Source: Hyphomicrobiales bacterium (lineage in GTDB: Bacteria; Pseudomonadota; Alphaproteobacteria; Rhizobiales; Methyloligellaceae). From it: a stretch of 51,431 nt of DNA. The notes below the pieces were generated by a model. That model saw only the letters and a program-made list of their open reading frames with translations, did not search any database and was not told the DNA's origin. Made by a program: the position numbers and the translations under genes. This document shows positions 26,447-35,916 of this stretch, piece after piece. Position 1 is the stretch's first letter; every line of letters begins with the position of its first letter. The stretch lies in NCBI GenBank assembly GCA_021775525.1, contig JAJFHQ010000017.1, forward strand, positions 1 to 51,431, read 5' to 3'.

Positions 26447-28341
26447 GGACCGTGTGTTTGGCGTGGTTGCTGGGACTGGTTTTATTGGCGTGTCCAGCGT
26501 TGGCGAAGGACTTGGTCGAGATCCCAAGCCTGGTCACAGAGGTTGAAAGCGGTGAGTTGCCACCCATCGGAAAACGCGTTCCACAGGAGCCCTCAATCGT
26601 CGATCTCGATGCGATGGGAAAAGTGCCAGGCAATTATGGTGGCGAACTACGGATACTGATGGGCAAGCAGAAGGATACGCGCATGATGAGCGTGTATGGC
26701 TATGCGCGGCTTATCGCGATTGACGACAAGCTCCAATTCAGCCCTGACATCCTGAAAAGTTTCGAAGTGAAGGAGGGCCGCGAGTTTACATTTCATCTGC
26801 GTAAGGGGCACAGATGGTCTGATGGGCATCCCTTCACGTCAGAGGATTTCCGCTATTTCTGGGAAGACATCGCAACCAATTTGAAAATGTCACCCCGTGG
26901 TTTGCCAACAGCTCTGCTCGTTGAGAAAAAACCGCCCAGTTTCGAGGTGATTGACACGACCACGGTGCGATACACCTGGCACAAGCCAAACAGGCAGTTC
27001 ATCCCTTGGATTGCGGGGCCGCGACCGCTGCAGCTCTATCGCCCGGCGCATTATCACAAGCGGTTCCACATCGATCATGGTGACAAGCAGGAAATTGAAG
27101 GGCTGATCAAGACGGAACGCAAGCGTGACTGGGTTGATCTCCACTCTACCCGCGACCGGTGGTACCGCATGGACAATATTAAGCAGCCCACGCTGCAGCC
27201 ATGGATGAATACAACAAAACCGCCTGCAGTCCGCTTCGTTTTCTTGCGCAATCCATTTTACCACCGGATTGACACCAAGGGGCATCAGCTGCCCTACATT
27301 GACCGAGTGCTCATGTCGCTTGGCGAGACAAAGGTGATCCCGGCCAAGTCAGGCTCCGGTGATACTGATTTGCAGGGCCGGTATTTGCGTCTCGATCATT
27401 ATACGTTTCTGAAGGATGGTGAGGCCCGCTACGACTACTCGGTAAAATTGTGGAAGCGGGCGCAGGGCGCCCACATGGCGTTATATCCGAATCTGAATGC
27501 TGCAGATCTGCAATGGCGCGAATTGTTGCGGGACGCGCGTTTCCGTCGTGCCCTGTCGCTGGCCATCAACCGGCATGAAATCAACCAAGTGGTTTATTAC
27601 GGTCTTGCGAGTGAGGGGAATAACACGGTTCTGCCTATAAGCCCGCTCTATCGTCCGAAACTGCAGAAAGCCTGGGCTGAATTTGACCTCAAACAGGCCA
27701 ATGAACTTCTGGATGCAATTGGCCTGACCAAGAGAAACGATAAAGGTCTCCGGCTGATGCGTAATGGCGCGCCAATGATTATACCAGTGGACACCGCCGG
27801 GGAGAGCACCGAGCAGGTCGATGTGCTCGAACTTATTCATGACAGTTGGCTCAAGGTTGGCATCAAGCTTTTCACAAGGCCCTCGCAACGCGAAGTATTT
27901 CGCAGGCGCATCGTTGCAGGACAGACGATTATGTCGGTCTGGTCAGGAATTTCGAATGGAATACCGACCGCCTCGATGAACCCGGAAGAGTTGGCGCCCT
28001 CAAATAAATATCAGTTGCAATGGCCGCAATGGGGGCTGTGGAGCCAGACAAGCGGCAAAATGGGTGAAGCACCGGCATTGCCGGAAGTCCGCCGCCTGGG
28101 CGAGCTTCACAGTGACTGGCTTCAGGCAGCCAGCACTGAAGACCAGGAAAAAATCTGGAAAGAGATGCTGGACATTCATGCAGACCAGATATTTTCCATC
28201 GGAATCGTCAACAGCACTTTGCAGCCCATTCTGGTGAATAACAGGTTGCGCAATGTGCCGACGAATGGGTTCTATAACTGGAGCCCTGGTGCCTATTTCG
28301 GTGTCTACAAGCCAGATACTTTCTGGTACGCAAACCGATGA
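26443..28341 (+). CDS. Extracellular solute-binding protein, family 5 (peptide/opine type)
   Basis: 632 residues. It has a Sec signal peptide (MRTVCLAWLLGLVLLACPALA, ~22 residues) and then the family 5 fold. Recognisable segments are EGREFTFHLRKGHRWSDGHPF, the typical entry motif of SBP_bac_5, FRRALSLAINRHEINQVVYYG, and a Trp-rich C-terminus. The length (~630) matches the YejA-like branch rather than shorter DppA. The Cys in LLACPA could suggest a lipobox, but the following Pro makes it poor. It binds the ligand in the periplasm for delivery to the permeases encoded next. The ligand (peptide, microcin-like compound or opine) cannot be read from the sequence. Confidence 0.93.
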   Translation: MRTVCLAWLLGLVLLACPALAKDLVEIPSLVTEVESGELPPIGKRVPQEPSIVDLDAMGKVPGNYGGELRILMGKQKDTRMMSVYGYARLIAIDDKLQFSPDILKSFEVKEGREFTFHLRKGHRWSDGHPFTSEDFRYFWEDIATNLKMSPRGLPTALLVEKKPPSFEVIDTTTVRYTWHKPNRQFIPWIAGPRPLQLYRPAHYHKRFHIDHGDKQEIEGLIKTERKRDWVDLHSTRDRWYRMDNIKQPTLQPWMNTTKPPAVRFVFLRNPFYHRIDTKGHQLPYIDRVLMSLGETKVIPAKSGSGDTDLQGRYLRLDHYTFLKDGEARYDYSVKLWKRAQGAHMALYPNLNAADLQWRELLRDARFRRALSLAINRHEINQVVYYGLASEGNNTVLPISPLYRPKLQKAWAEFDLKQANELLDAIGLTKRNDKGLRLMRNGAPMIIPVDTAGESTEQVDVLELIHDSWLKVGIKLFTRPSQREVFRRRIVAGQTIMSVWSGISNGIPTASMNPEELAPSNKYQLQWPQWGLWSQTSGKMGEAPALPEVRRLGELHSDWLQAASTEDQEKIWKEMLDIHADQIFSIGIVNSTLQPILVNNRLRNVPTNGFYNWSPGAYFGVYKPDTFWYANR

Positions 28342-28384
28342 TCCGCGCTTGGCTGAAATACGATCCTGAGAGTTTGGACGGGCA

Positions 28385-29383
28385 ATGATTAGCTATATTA
28401 TTCAGCGTTGTCTGATCATGATCCCGACTCTTCTCGCGATCTCCATGATCGTATTTTTCATCATAGAACTGCCACCGGGTGATTACCTCGAAAGCTATGT
28501 CGCGGAATTGCAAGCTCAGGGTGAGAATATCGATCCCGATCATATTGAATTCCTGAGAGAAAATTACGGATTTGGAGATCCACCAGTTCAGCGTTACCTG
28601 AGTTGGGTAGGTGGAATGCTGCAGGGGGATTTCGGCTATTCGTTCGAATATAAATTGCCTGTATCCGAGGTCGTGGGCGACCGGCTGTTCCTGACCATCC
28701 TGGTGTCGATGGCCACGATTCTATTCACCTGGCTGATTGCTTTTCCGATTGGTATCTACTCGGCAACGCACCAGTATAGCTGGGGTGACTATGGACTGAC
28801 ATTCATTGGCCTTCTTGGTCTCGCAACGCCCAACTTCCTGCTTGCCCTTATCCTTCTATATTTCGCCAACGTGGTGTTCGGCACGTCAATTGGCGGACTG
28901 ATGGATGCGGAGTTCATCGGCAAACCCTGGAGCCTGGCCAAGGCGCAATCGGTGCTGGAACATCTGTGGATTCCCGTTGTTGTCATCGGCACCTCGGGCA
29001 CGGCGGGCATGATCCGGCGCCTGCGCGCCAACCTTCTGGATGAGCTGCAAAAGCAATATGTCACTACCGCCAAGGCCAAGGGCCTCTCGCCCTTCAAGGC
29101 GCTGGTCAAATATCCGTTGCGCGCAGCCATGAATTTCTTCATTTCCGATATAGGAAATCTTCTGCCCAGCATCATCTCCGGAGCTGAATTGGTTGCGGTG
29201 GTCATGTCCCTGCCGACGACAGGACCAATTCTGATTTCCGCCCTGCAAAGCCAGGACATGTATCTCGCCGGTTCCTTTTTGATGTTCCTGGCCACCTTGA
29301 CCGTGGTTGGTGTCCTGATTTCAGATCTGCTGCTGGCATGGCTAGATCCGCGTATCCGCCTCCAGGGAGCAAACGCGAAATGA
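28385..29383 (+). CDS. ABC transporter permease, OppB/DppB/YejB type
   Basis: 332 residues. The N-terminal helix with FFIIELPPGDYLESYVAEL is typical of the first binding-protein-dependent permease, then five further helices. The cytoplasmic EAA loop is RLRANLLDELQKQYVTTAKAKGLSPFKALVKYPLR, with the conserved AKAKG; PTTGPILISAL follows. The starting ATG lies 43 bases after the binding-protein gene, and the stop overlaps the next permease by four bases. Forms the heterodimeric pore with the next gene. Confidence 0.93.
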   Translation: MISYIIQRCLIMIPTLLAISMIVFFIIELPPGDYLESYVAELQAQGENIDPDHIEFLRENYGFGDPPVQRYLSWVGGMLQGDFGYSFEYKLPVSEVVGDRLFLTILVSMATILFTWLIAFPIGIYSATHQYSWGDYGLTFIGLLGLATPNFLLALILLYFANVVFGTSIGGLMDAEFIGKPWSLAKAQSVLEHLWIPVVVIGTSGTAGMIRRLRANLLDELQKQYVTTAKAKGLSPFKALVKYPLRAAMNFFISDIGNLLPSIISGAELVAVVMSLPTTGPILISALQSQDMYLAGSFLMFLATLTVVGVLISDLLLAWLDPRIRLQGANAK

Positions 29384-30555
29384 GTGCTGCTTCCCGTAAA
29401 GGCGCAAAGCTCGAGCATTTTGTCTCAAGCGAGCCGTTTAACCCCCAGATGGTTGACCATGCGGTCTCACCGGAGCAGGAGAAATATTACCTCGCTTCAC
29501 AGTGGCAGCTTATGTGGTGGAAATTCACCCGCCACAGGCTCGCGGTGGTCTCAGGCGCATTTCTGCTGGTGACTTATTTTTCTATCCTGATCTCTGAGTT
29601 TCTTGCGCCTTACGCTCTTCAGACACGCAATGTGGATTTCATTTTCTCTCCCCCTCAGAGTGTGCATGTGATCCATGAGGGTTCTTTCGTCGGACCGTTT
29701 GTTTACGGAACGAATTACAAGCTCAACATGGATAACCTTCAGCGGGTCTATACCGAGGACAAGAGTAAAATTTACCGCCTGCGCTATTTCTGCAGCGGGG
29801 ACGAGTATGATTTCTGGGGGATCGGTACCAGCAACAAGCATCTTGTTTGCGTCGAGAAGGGTGGAACGCTATTTTTGCTCGGCACCGACCGGCTGGGCCG
29901 GGACATCCTCTCGCGCGTCATTTATGGCGCGCGTATCTCGCTGACCATCGGGCTTATCGGTATCACCTTGAGCTTTTCACTGGCTCTGTTGATCGGTGGT
30001 CTCGCGGGATATTATGGCGGGCTTGTCGACCTCATTACCCAGCGGGTGATAGAGGTAATCCAGTCTTTCCCCCAGATACCACTATGGATGGCGCTCTCGG
30101 CGGTACTGCCGGTGACATGGAGCCCCTTGTGGATTTACTTCGCGATCACGGTCATCCTGGCGATGCTGGACTGGACCGGGCTGGCGCGCGCTGTGCGCTC
30201 AAAGCTCCTGTCGTTGCGTGAAGAGGAATACTGTCTGGCGGCACAGCTCATGGGTGCAAGGCCAAAGCGCATTATTGGCCGTCATTTGCTGCCCGGTTTT
30301 ATGAGCCATCTCATCGCCTCCGCCACGTTATCGATCCCCACGATCATTCTTGGCGAGACGGCGCTTTCATTTCTTGGACTGGGCTTGCGCCCGCCAATTA
30401 CAAGTTGGGGCGTTTTGTTGAACGAGGCCCAGAATATTTCTGTAATCGCGCTCTACCCCTGGCTGATTTTTCCAGTCGTTCCGGTGGTGTTTGTGATCAT
30501 CGCTTTTAATTTTCTTGGCGACGGGCTTCGCGACGCTGCTGATCCGTACAAGTGA
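29380..30555 (+). CDS. ABC transporter permease, OppC/DppC/YejE type
   Basis: 391 residues. It starts at ATG 29380, overlapping the previous stop (ATGA); an in-frame ATG at 29338 lies inside the preceding gene. OppC_N-like N-terminus (FTRHRLAVVSGAFLLVTYFSI), then a long periplasmic insert (~residues 65-165) before LGTDRLGRDILSRVIYGARISL, the usual entry to the permease core. The EAA loop is EEEYCLAAQLMGARPKRIIGRHLLP, and SFLGLGLRPPITSWG is conserved in the C-terminal part. The insert makes it longer than DppC (~300) and nearer to YejE-like proteins. Confidence 0.93.
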   Translation: MSAASRKGAKLEHFVSSEPFNPQMVDHAVSPEQEKYYLASQWQLMWWKFTRHRLAVVSGAFLLVTYFSILISEFLAPYALQTRNVDFIFSPPQSVHVIHEGSFVGPFVYGTNYKLNMDNLQRVYTEDKSKIYRLRYFCSGDEYDFWGIGTSNKHLVCVEKGGTLFLLGTDRLGRDILSRVIYGARISLTIGLIGITLSFSLALLIGGLAGYYGGLVDLITQRVIEVIQSFPQIPLWMALSAVLPVTWSPLWIYFAITVILAMLDWTGLARAVRSKLLSLREEEYCLAAQLMGARPKRIIGRHLLPGFMSHLIASATLSIPTIILGETALSFLGLGLRPPITSWGVLLNEAQNISVIALYPWLIFPVVPVVFVIIAFNFLGDGLRDAADPYK

Positions 30556-30575
30556 GGAAATAGGCGTCAGGCATC

Positions 30576-31031
30576 ATGAGCAAAGTGACCTTCAGACCTG
30601 CCCGTAAAAGTGATCTGAACAAAATTATTGCCTTGTTGGCGGACGACAAGCTGGGCATGAATCGTGAATCGGCGAAAGGCAATGAAGGTGTCTATGAGCA
30701 AGCCTTTGCCGAGATCGATGCTGATCCCAACAACATGATCTACGTTGCTGAGGATGAGGGGAGCGTCGTTGGCACCCTGCAGGTTACTTTCATCGCAAAC
30801 CTGACCTTCATCGGCGCGCGGCGTGCGCTGGTCGAGGCCGTGCGCATTGCCGACAGCCATCAGGGGCAGGGGCTGGGCGGCCTCATGATGCAGTATGTGA
30901 TTGATTGCGCCCGTGAGCGTGGATGCAAGATCGTTCAACTCACCAGCAATAAAGAACGCCCTGATGCAATACGGTTCTACGAGCAGATGGGATTTCTTCC
31001 CTCTCATGTGGGCTTCAAGAAATATCTTTAA
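30576..31031 (+). CDS. GNAT family N-acetyltransferase
   Basis: 151 residues covering the whole GNAT domain: TFRPARKSDLNKIIALLADD at the start, VAEDEGSVVGTLQVTF, the acetyl-CoA loop VRIADSHQGQGLGGLMMQ (Q-x-x-G-x-G), and the C-terminal NKERPDAIRFYEQMGF with the typical FYxxxGF. It starts 20 bases after the permease gene and is probably the last gene of the importer operon, so it might act on the imported compound (inference). Substrate unknown. Confidence 0.9.
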   Translation: MSKVTFRPARKSDLNKIIALLADDKLGMNRESAKGNEGVYEQAFAEIDADPNNMIYVAEDEGSVVGTLQVTFIANLTFIGARRALVEAVRIADSHQGQGLGGLMMQYVIDCARERGCKIVQLTSNKERPDAIRFYEQMGFLPSHVGFKKYL

Positions 31032-31048
31032 ATCCAAACTGACATGCC

Positions 31049-31085
31049 AAAAAAATATGGTCCGGTGCTGGGGGGCACCGGACCA
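31049..31085 (-). terminator. Terminator of the bioB-transaminase operon
   Basis: Perfect 11-bp stem (31058-31068 with 31075-31085), 6-base loop. On the reverse strand it is followed by TATTTTTTT (31057-31049), so it ends transcription arriving from the reverse-strand gene at 31202. Forward of the stem there is no T-run; it may still slow forward transcription from the GNAT gene. Confidence 0.85.
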
Positions 31086-31201
31086 ATTTGCAGTCGTAAC
31101 GTATCAGGGGGGTCATGTATCTCGGGTGCCGAAGCATTCCGATGAGTAGTATTCATACATGGGTAAGGTTAACAAAAGGTTCCGGATTGTGCGGAATAAA
31201 C

Positions 31202-32050
31202 TCAACTTTTACGCGCCTCGGTTAAATAGAGTTCGCGTAATTTCCGGGTGACGGGACCGGGCTGTCCTCCACCGATCATTTTGCCATCAATCTCGATGAT
31301 GGGCATGACAAGCGTGGATGCACTTGTCAGGAAGGCTTCCGTTGCAGACTTGGCCTCATCAACCGTGAAGGGGCGCTCTTCCACTGTGATCACTCCGGTT
31401 TCGGCAAGCTTGAGGATCGTGCGCCGTGTGATTCCAGCCAGGATTGAATTTGACAGGGGACGGGTCACCAGGCGGTTTTCATCAAGTACAATAAAGGCGG
31501 TGTTCGAGGTGCCCTCGGTCACATAGCCGTCTTCGACCATCCATGCGTCTCCAACACCGGCTTCCTTAGCCGCTTGCTTGCCCATGGCCTGAGCCAGCAT
31601 ACCGGTGGTTTTAATATCCCGGCGCTGCCATCGGATATCGGGAATTGTGATGATGCTGATGCCTGTTTTTACCGCTGGGGGATCGATCAGATCCTTGAGC
31701 TGCGTGAAAGCGATCAATGTCTGCTCAGCGGTCTCTGGGTAGGAAAAATCCCGTTCCGCAACGCCGCGCGTGATCTGCATGTAGATCAGCCCCTCGCCGA
31801 TATTGTTGCGCTTAACCAGTTGCTCATGCATCTCCCTGAGTTCTGCATCGGTGATTGGCTGCGCCATGTTGAGTTCTCTCAGTGAGCGTTTCAGGCGTTC
31901 CATATGCGGCTCATAGTCCACCAGCTTGCCATCAATGACCGCGGTCACTTCATAGATACCGTCGGCAAACAGGAAGGCCCGGTCGAAAATGGATATCTTC
32001 GCTTCTTCCTCGGGTACGTATTTGCCGTTCACATAGACGATGCGTGGCAT
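31202..32050 (-). CDS. dat: D-amino-acid transaminase-like class IV PLP aminotransferase
   Basis: 282 residues, exactly the size of Bacillus D-amino-acid aminotransferase. Fold type IV features: VNGKYVPEEEAKISIFDRAFLFADGIYE at the N-terminus, PLP Lys147 in RRDIKTTGMLAQAMGKQ, and Glu in VTEGTSNTAF near residue 178. ITRRTILKLA and FLTSASTLVMPI also match. It converts D-Ala/D-Glu-type substrates; a branched-chain or 4-amino-4-deoxychorismate role is possible from sequence alone, though length and the short N-terminus favour D-AAT. It lies four bases after bioB and is surely cotranscribed, ending at the terminator at 31049-31085. Confidence 0.82.
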   Translation of the reverse strand: MPRIVYVNGKYVPEEEAKISIFDRAFLFADGIYEVTAVIDGKLVDYEPHMERLKRSLRELNMAQPITDAELREMHEQLVKRNNIGEGLIYMQITRGVAERDFSYPETAEQTLIAFTQLKDLIDPPAVKTGISIITIPDIRWQRRDIKTTGMLAQAMGKQAAKEAGVGDAWMVEDGYVTEGTSNTAFIVLDENRLVTRPLSNSILAGITRRTILKLAETGVITVEERPFTVDEAKSATEAFLTSASTLVMPIIEIDGKMIGGGQPGPVTRKLRELYLTEARKS

Positions 32051-32054
32051 GGGA

Positions 32055-33077
32055 TTATCCTTCGTTTGCGCTTGATGCCAAAACCTGCAGGCCCGCCTCT
32101 CGGATCATTGCAATGTCCTGTTCCGTATCCGGGTTGGAAGTGGTCAGAAGTTTTTCGCCGTAAAATATCGAATTGGCGCCAGCCAAAAGACACAGGATCT
32201 GCGTTTCCTTGGACATTTCCTGACGTCCGGCTGAGAGCCGTACCCTCGATTTCGGCATGACGATGCGCGTCGTGGCGATCATCCGCACCATCTCCATCGG
32301 CTCGACAGGCTCTCGTGATTCAAGCGGTGTGCCGGGAACGGGCACCAGTGAATTGATCGGCACACTTTCAGGATGCGGGTCCATGGCCGCCAGCACCTGC
32401 AACATGCTGGCGCGGTCGCGATCACTCTCTCCCATGCCGATAATGCCGCCGCAACACACGGTGATGCCGGCCTCGCGGACATGGGCAATCGTGTCTATAC
32501 GGTCCTGGTAAGTGCGGGTTGAAATGATCTCGTTGTAAAATTCGGGCGAAGTATCGAGATTGTGGTTGTAGGCCGTCAACCCGGCATCGGCCAGCCTGTC
32601 GGCCTGTGTTTGATTGAGCATTCCCAGAGTAACACAGGCTTCCATGCCCATCTCGCGCACACCTGAAACCATCTTGAGCACCTGGTCGAATTCAGCCCCG
32701 TCGCGTACCTCGCGCCAGGCCGCGCCCATGCAGAACCGCGTTGCTCCGGCGTCTTTTGCCGTTTTTGCAGATGCCAAAACGGTGTCCACGTCCATCAGAA
32801 GTTCTTTTTCAAGGCCGGTGTCCTTGGCGTAGTGGGCGGATTGGGGACAATATTTGCAGTCCTCGGGGCAGGAGCCGGTTTTGATCGATAACAAGCTCGC
32901 AAGCTGGACCGTGCCCTCCTCGTGCCATTGACGATGCACACTTTGCGCCGTGTGGACCAGCTCTAGGAGGGGGCTTTGCAGGATCGTCAGAATTTCGTCC
33001 ACGCTCCAGTTGTGGTGTGGATCTGACGAGGCCGTGCTTGTTTTTTGTTCGGGGAGTTTTTGACCGTTTGTGGACAT
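32055..33077 (-). CDS. bioB: Biotin synthase
   Basis: 340 residues. Radical-SAM enzyme that inserts sulfur into dethiobiotin, the last step of biotin synthesis. The SAM cluster motif is CPEDCKYC in [20 protein letters not shown]. The auxiliary cluster region is supported by [33 protein letters not shown] and [10 protein letters not shown]. The ATG at 33077 gives a protein of normal length (E. coli 346). The frame stays open to 33308, but that 77-residue extension overlaps bioF antisense and is not conserved-looking. It is divergent from bioF (63 bases between starts). No TTATCTATAA-type BioR site is visible in that gap. Confidence 0.95.
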   Translation of the reverse strand: MSTNGQKLPEQKTSTASSDPHHNWSVDEILTILQSPLLELVHTAQSVHRQWHEEGTVQLASLLSIKTGSCPEDCKYCPQSAHYAKDTGLEKELLMDVDTVLASAKTAKDAGATRFCMGAAWREVRDGAEFDQVLKMVSGVREMGMEACVTLGMLNQTQADRLADAGLTAYNHNLDTSPEFYNEIISTRTYQDRIDTIAHVREAGITVCCGGIIGMGESDRDRASMLQVLAAMDPHPESVPINSLVPVPGTPLESREPVEPMEMVRMIATTRIVMPKSRVRLSAGRQEMSKETQILCLLAGANSIFYGEKLLTTSNPDTEQDIAMIREAGLQVLASSANEG

Positions 33078-33140
33078 GGGCGTTGTCTTGCTGCCTTCCT
33101 TGCGATTGCCGCTTTCCCGGCGCTCCGGTAATACAAGAAC

Positions 33141-34325
33141 ATGAATGGAAGCGAAAGTCGCTATCGTGCCTGGCTGGAGGCGCGCGAAGGCTCCGGGTTG
33201 CTGCGAGAACTCAAGCCGGTACAACCGGACGAGCCCGGATGCGTGAGCTATGGCGGGGAAAGTTATGTCAATTTTTCTGGAAACGATTATCTCGGGCTTG
33301 CACGCCACCAGATGCTTATTGAGCGGTCAAGCTCATGGGCTAAGAGATATGGGGCGGGTGCAGGTGCTTCGCGGTTGGTAACGGGCAACCTGGAATTGTT
33401 CGAGGGGATCGAGAGCAAGGTCGCGGCCCTCAAAGGCCACGAGTCAGCCATTGTCATGGCATCGGGTTTTCAAACCAATGCAGCGGTGCTTCAGGCCATT
33501 CTGGACAAGAAGGTCCTTGGAGCGGAGCCTCTTGTATTCTCCGACCGGTTAAACCATGCCAGCATGCATTTTGGCTGCCAGGCAGCTGGCTTGCGCCAGA
33601 ATCGCTACCGCCATTGCGATATGGATCATCTCGCAACCTTGCTGGCCAAACACGAACACACCACCGCGCCGAAATTCATCCTCACCGAAAGTGTGTTCTC
33701 CATGGATGGCGATGTCGCCCCGATGGAAGAGATTACCAGGCTCGCAAGTGCCTATGGTGCGACACTCATCTGTGATGATGCCCATGCCACCGGGGTGCTG
33801 GGCGAGGGGGGCAAGGGGTTGAGCGTGGGCGCGGATATTGTCATCGGCACCTTCTCGAAGGCGCTTGGCAGCTATGGCGCCTATGTGGCGTGCTCGAATC
33901 TCATACAGGATTACCTGATCAACCGTTGCAGCGGGTTGATTTATTCAACAGCTTTGCCGCCGCCGGTGCTCGGTGCTATTGATGCCAGTCTGGATTTGCT
34001 TCCCGGACTGGACTCGGAACGCGCCCATGTGGCCTTGCTCGCGGCACATTTTCGCAAGCAAGCCAACGACCTGGGGTTTGATACCGGGGCATCGGTCACG
34101 CAAATCGTCCCGGTGATAGTAGGTGATACAGATACAGCACTTTCCATGAGTGCAAAGCTCAAGGCGTCTGGCTTTTGGGCCACCGCGATCCGGCCGCCGA
34201 CGGTTCCCGATGGTACGGCAAGATTACGCCTTGCTTTCTCCGCTGCGCACACTCTCAGGCAGGTGGATGATCTTCTCGAGGTCCTTTCGCGGACTTCAGC
34301 AAAAGAGCGCGTGAACACCGCATGA
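33141..34325 (+). CDS. bioF: 8-amino-7-oxononanoate synthase
   Basis: 394 residues. PLP-dependent condensation of pimeloyl-ACP (or -CoA) with L-alanine to KAPA. Signatures: [36 protein letters not shown], the PLP-contacting [15 protein letters not shown] and the Schiff-base Lys in [15 protein letters not shown]. First gene of a forward unit bioF-bioH-like-bioC; its stop overlaps the next ATG by four bases. Divergent from bioB. Confidence 0.95.
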   Translation: MNGSESRYRAWLEAREGSGLLRELKPVQPDEPGCVSYGGESYVNFSGNDYLGLARHQMLIERSSSWAKRYGAGAGASRLVTGNLELFEGIESKVAALKGHESAIVMASGFQTNAAVLQAILDKKVLGAEPLVFSDRLNHASMHFGCQAAGLRQNRYRHCDMDHLATLLAKHEHTTAPKFILTESVFSMDGDVAPMEEITRLASAYGATLICDDAHATGVLGEGGKGLSVGADIVIGTFSKALGSYGAYVACSNLIQDYLINRCSGLIYSTALPPPVLGAIDASLDLLPGLDSERAHVALLAAHFRKQANDLGFDTGASVTQIVPVIVGDTDTALSMSAKLKASGFWATAIRPPTVPDGTARLRLAFSAAHTLRQVDDLLEVLSRTSAKERVNTA

Positions 34326-34954
34326 AACTGGTTTTGGTACATGGCTGGGGATTTCATTCCGGCGTCTGGGAGAAACTCATACCGCTTCTCGACGGTCATG
34401 AAATCCATTGCATCGATCTGGGCTTCGTGCGCGGTGGCCCCAGGGCCTCCAATGACATGCCCGCAGACTCACTCTGCATCGGCCATTCCTTCGGCGTCAT
34501 GTGGTTGCTCAAGCATGGCCCCAGGCCCATACGCGGGCTGGTGAGCATTGCCGGTTTTGATTGCCTGCATAAGCATGTGCCCGGCAATGTATTAGAGACA
34601 ATGCGTGAAGGGATGCTCTCCGACCCGCAGACACAAATGAACAGTTTTGCGGAAAAAGGAGGCTTTGCAGGGCTTCAGCCTGAAGGTGAACTCGACAAGG
34701 GCGGCTTGCGTGGCGGGCTGGACTGGATTGCCACGTGGGATGAAGCGGAAGCGTTGAAAACCATCGGAGCGCCGGTTCTGGCTCTTGCCGCCAGGAACGA
34801 CCGAGTTGTCCGCGTTGAGGCGAGTGAAGCTATCTGGGGCAATGGCGTGGCCGAATTGCATTGGCATGAAGATGCCGGCCATATCATGCCACTCACGTCT
34901 CCAGAGTGGTGCGCTGTGCATATCAATACATTTGCCGATGACCTTGAGTCCTAA
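34322..34954 (+). CDS. Alpha/beta hydrolase, likely pimeloyl-ACP methyl ester esterase (BioH-like)
   Basis: 210 residues. VLVHGWGFHSGVWEKL is the oxyanion-hole opening typical of BioH (HGWG...W). The catalytic triad is readable as S56 in GHSFG, D160 in ARNDRVV and H187 in AGHIMPL. It lies between bioF and bioC, overlapping both (4 and 17 bases), which supports removal of the methyl group that BioC adds. It is shorter than E. coli BioH (256), implying a small or missing cap. BioG, BioK or another esterase type of the same role cannot be excluded by eye. Confidence 0.82.
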   Translation: MKLVLVHGWGFHSGVWEKLIPLLDGHEIHCIDLGFVRGGPRASNDMPADSLCIGHSFGVMWLLKHGPRPIRGLVSIAGFDCLHKHVPGNVLETMREGMLSDPQTQMNSFAEKGGFAGLQPEGELDKGGLRGGLDWIATWDEAEALKTIGAPVLALAARNDRVVRVEASEAIWGNGVAELHWHEDAGHIMPLTSPEWCAVHINTFADDLES

Positions 34955-35669
34955 CCAGAGAGTTGCCCGGGCGTTTGCGGCTCATGCCGCGGACTACGAG
35001 CATCATGCGTGCCTGCAGGCGAGGATCGCGGCGCAATTGGCTTCCCTGCTGCCCCAGATTGATCAAGCCAAGATTCTCGAAATCGGATGTGGAACAGGTT
35101 TTCTCACGCGCCATCTGGTGGATCACTACAACCATTGTGATTTTCTCATCACCGACCTGGCGCCGGAGATGGTGGAACGGTGTCGTACGCGCTATCAAAG
35201 CATAAATGGCCGGGCAATCCGTTTTGCTGTGATGGACGGGGAAGCGCCGGAGTGTAAGGCGGATTTCGGCCTCATCGCCATGTCGATGACCCTGCAATGG
35301 TTCACTGATCCGGTTAGTGGCCTGCAACGCTTGAAAGATTTGCTGAAGCCTGGAGGGTTTTTGCTATATGCAACACTTGCACCGGATTCCTGTCCCGAGT
35401 GGAGCAGGGCACTTGATGTCTGTGGCCTGCGCCACGGGATGATCTCGATGCCGGAACTGCCCGGCGTGATTGAGCGGGAATCGTGTGAGATCAATTATGG
35501 CAACGCCATTGCGTTCCTGAGGGCGCTCAGGTCAATCGGGGCAAACACGCCAAGGCCCGGTTATGCCCCTCTGCCACCAGGCAATTTGCGTGCCGCCTTG
35601 CGGCGGCTTGAAAAGGACCATGGTGCACGGGTCACTTGGCGGATCGTCTATGGTTTGATTTCCGCGTAA
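34938..35669 (+). CDS. bioC: Malonyl-ACP O-methyltransferase BioC
   Basis: 243 residues from ATG 34938. The open frame to 34785 is only overlap with the hydrolase gene. Conserved N-terminus QRVARAFAAHAADYEHHACLQ matches BioC, then SAM motif I ILEIGCGTGFLTRHL, D in ITDLAPEMV, and SMTLQWFTDP (BioC has SnlalQWc-like at this place). It methylates malonyl-ACP to start pimelate-chain synthesis. It overlaps the hydrolase gene by 17 bases, so translation is coupled. Confidence 0.93.
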   Translation: MTLSPNQRVARAFAAHAADYEHHACLQARIAAQLASLLPQIDQAKILEIGCGTGFLTRHLVDHYNHCDFLITDLAPEMVERCRTRYQSINGRAIRFAVMDGEAPECKADFGLIAMSMTLQWFTDPVSGLQRLKDLLKPGGFLLYATLAPDSCPEWSRALDVCGLRHGMISMPELPGVIERESCEINYGNAIAFLRALRSIGANTPRPGYAPLPPGNLRAALRRLEKDHGARVTWRIVYGLISA

Positions 35670-35760
35670 TTGGATATTTGCCCTTGAAATCAGCCATCTT
35701 GACCCCCTTATTTCATATGGTGCCGCACACAATCCACCCTTTTCAAATGGGTTCCAGGCC

Positions 35761-35916
35761 GTGAAACACACTTATGCATTGCTGCTGCTGTCCGCATTGT
35801 CCGCCATTTCACCCAGCGCGGCTTATGCGTGCAATCATGACATCGAGTGCCCAGTCAAATGGGTCTGGTCGGATGCTGAAGGCACATGCGTCGAGGACAC
35901 CAAAGGAACATCATAA
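35761..35916 (+). CDS. Small secreted Cys-containing protein (51 aa)
   Basis: A GTG-started frame of 51 codons. Residues 1-23 form a signal peptide (MKHTYALLLLSALSAISPSAAYA, with an AYA cleavage site). The mature peptide of ~28 residues has three Cys (24, 30, 43) and Trp34/Trp36. The stop overlaps the next start (TAATG), indicating translational coupling with the Tat-signal gene. The family is not recognised. The ribosome site is weak, so the start is tentative. Expected to be periplasmic. Confidence 0.55.
   Translation: MKHTYALLLLSALSAISPSAAYACNHDIECPVKWVWSDAEGTCVEDTKGTS

Noticed and set aside
33078-33140. BioR or other biotin-regulator operator between bioB and bioF
   Set aside because: No TTATCTATAA-like palindrome is visible in the 63 bases.
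33078-33308. 77-residue extension at the bioB N-terminus
   Set aside because: It would run antisense through the start of bioF, has no ribosome site and makes BioB much longer than normal.
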